This document shows positions 5,067 through 6,247 of a stretch of DNA of 6,247 nucleotides, piece by piece (the first letter of the stretch is position 1; each line of letters opens with the position of its first letter). The notes under the pieces are model-generated. The model saw only the letters and a program-made list of their open reading frames with translations, was not told the DNA's origin and searched no databases. The translations under genes and the position numbers were made by a program. Source of the stretch: CBDUBU01 sp965365465 (GTDB lineage: Bacteria; Bacteroidota; Rhodothermia; Rhodothermales; DASSAV01); assembly GCA_965365465.1 (NCBI GenBank), contig CBDUBU010000247.1, positions 1 to 6,247 on the forward strand, given 5' to 3'.

Positions 5067-6247
5067 ATGTATCGTATAAATCTGTTCAAGCGGTTCAGCC
5101 TCTGGCTCTTTCTGGCCATCTGGGGTGTAGCCGCCATCTCCCCCTATGCTGTTGCCAGGGACCGGGATAAAGACAAGGATAAGGACAAGAAAAAGTCGGA
5201 AGCCAGGGAACAGGCCGCCTCCAAAACAATGGCCGTCTGCGAAGTCGGCTCGGCTTCTGCCGACCTGGACGTGAACAACGTGCGCGCGCGCCTCTTCAAC
5301 ACGGGTGCCCTCTTCTACAGCCACAGCGACGATTCGCGCTACGAAGTGCCCAAGGGAAGCGGCCTTGCTCCTATCTTCGCCCACGGCCTCTGGATGGGCG
5401 GTACGGCCAACGGCGAACTGAGGATGTCGGCGGCTACCTACGCGCAGTTCGGCGAAGACTTTGAGTTCTTCCCCGGCCCGATCGATGCCTCTGGAAATGC
5501 GCCTGCCGATTGCAACCCCTATGACCGGTTGTATAAGGTCAACCGCACGGATGTCGTGAATTACGATGCAACTGGCCAGGCCACACAGGATATGCTCGAC
5601 TGGCCCTTCGCGCTTGGCGCTCCTGTCGTTGACGGCGACGGCAACCCGAACAACTACGACCTCGCCGCCGGCGACCGGCCCCAGGTCATCGGCGACCAGA
5701 CCATCTGGTGGGTGATGAACGATGTCGGCGGGCCGCACCTGACGACGCTCACCAACCCGATGGGCATCGAGGCTCAGGGTACGGCGTTCGCTTTCCAGAC
5801 CGCCGACGCGCTCAACAACACGACGTTCTACAAATACAAGCTCATCTACAAGCCGAAAGACAACATTGCCCTGGAGAACGTCTGGCTCGGTCTCTGGGCA
5901 GACCCGGACCTCGGCAACGCAACCGACGACTTCGTCGGCTCGGACACCACACTCGGTCTCGGCTTTATCTACAACGGCGATCCGTTCGACGAAGGCAGCA
6001 CGGGCTACCAGAATCGCCCGCCTGCCATGGGTTATGACTTCTTCCAGGGACCGCTCGTAGACAACGACGGGTTGGATAACAACGGCAACGGAACGGTAGA
6101 TGAAGAGGGAGAGCGGCTCCAGATGACCCGTTTCGTTTACTACAATAACGTAAACGGCATCCCGACCGGCAACCCGGACACCGCTGAGGACTTTTACGGC
6201 TTCCTTCGCGGCTTCTGGACCGATGATACGCAGATGACCTCCGGTGG
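5067..6247 (+). CDS. secreted Asp/Asn-rich protein, probable T9SS-type cargo (3'-truncated by window)
   Basis: The first 393 residues of a protein that continues past the window; the frame has no stop. Residues 1-30 form a Sec signal peptide (MYRINLFKRF, then a hydrophobic core) with likely cleavage after AVA at 28-30. A charged tail, RDRDKDKDKDKKKSE, follows at 31-45. The rest looks like an extracellular protein: Asp/Asn/Gly/aromatic-rich with only two cysteines (58 and 149). I recognise motifs shared by large uncharacterised secreted proteins of Bacteroidota and relatives: PKGSG...GLWMGG (95-112), DFEFFPGP (131-138), GDRPQVIGDQTIWWVMND (202-219), DPDLGNATDDFVGSDTTLGLGF (279-300) and PPAMGYDFFQGP (318-329). 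Residues 332-349 (DNDGLDNNGNGTVDEEGE) resemble a calcium-binding loop. Such proteins often end in a T9SS C-terminal sorting domain, but that end is not visible. It lies 97 bases after the receptor stop, likely in the same operon. No enzymatic motif is recognised and the function is unknown. Confidence 0.85.
   Translation, partial: MYRINLFKRFSLWLFLAIWGVAAISPYAVARDRDKDKDKDKKKSEAREQAASKTMAVCEVGSASADLDVNNVRARLFNTGALFYSHSDDSRYEVPKGSGLAPIFAHGLWMGGTANGELRMSAATYAQFGEDFEFFPGPIDASGNAPADCNPYDRLYKVNRTDVVNYDATGQATQDMLDWPFALGAPVVDGDGNPNNYDLAAGDRPQVIGDQTIWWVMNDVGGPHLTTLTNPMGIEAQGTAFAFQTADALNNTTFYKYKLIYKPKDNIALENVWLGLWADPDLGNATDDFVGSDTTLGLGFIYNGDPFDEGSTGYQNRPPAMGYDFFQGPLVDNDGLDNNGNGTVDEEGERLQMTRFVYYNNVNGIPTGNPDTAEDFYGFLRGFWTDDTQMTSG

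Noticed and set aside
3305..5137. 610-codon open frame on the minus strand opposite the receptor gene
   Set aside because: Its codons are exactly in register with the sense codons, so a stop would need TTA, CTA or TCA on the sense strand, and these are rare in this codon usage. The product is Arg/Val/His-rich with no recognisable domain or signal, and the sense gene is unambiguous.
5064..5738. 224-codon minus-strand open frame opposite the secreted-protein gene
   Set aside because: In-register antisense shadow; the sense frame has a signal peptide, a Shine-Dalgarno and family motifs.

Overview
The window comes from a moderately GC-rich bacterium, most likely of the Bacteroidota/Rhodothermota (FCB) group. 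The evidence is a large outer-membrane TonB-dependent receptor with an N-terminal carboxypeptidase-regulatory-like domain, followed by a secreted protein of a type common in type IX secretion (T9SS)-bearing marine FCB lineages. The genus cannot be named from the sequence. Everything recognisable is on the + strand.

Layout. (i) 1-1011: the 3' two thirds of serA, D-3-phosphoglycerate dehydrogenase, the long form with an intervening (ASB) domain and a C-terminal ACT domain. (ii) 1012-1561: a 550-base gene-free stretch. Its first part is AT-rich and carries a 14-base perfect palindrome and a good sigma70-like promoter. This is followed by about 300 bases of predicted 5' leader, whose GC-rich second half holds three consecutive stem-loops and a competing pairing. 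(iii) 1562-4969: a complete 1135-residue TonB-dependent receptor. (iv) 4970-5066: a 97-base gap with a perfect 12-bp hairpin. (v) 5067-6247: the N-terminal 393 residues of a secreted, Asp/Asn-rich protein with a calcium-binding-like loop, running off the window end.

How the parts fit. serA is a housekeeping serine-biosynthesis gene and probably a separate unit. The receptor and the secreted protein are close, co-directional and each preceded by a clear Shine-Dalgarno. They are best read as one operon driven by the 1226-1255 promoter, with the hairpin between them possibly setting their relative expression. The substrate of the receptor is not readable from the sequence. No SusD-like partner is visible, so a classic SusC/SusD glycan system is not supported here.

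The most interesting part is not a protein: it is the long structured leader in front of the receptor. It contains a 13-base match to the B12 box of cobalamin riboswitches but lacks the rest of the recognisable riboswitch core. It is either a divergent or unknown cis-regulatory RNA, or a chance match inside an unrelated hairpin.
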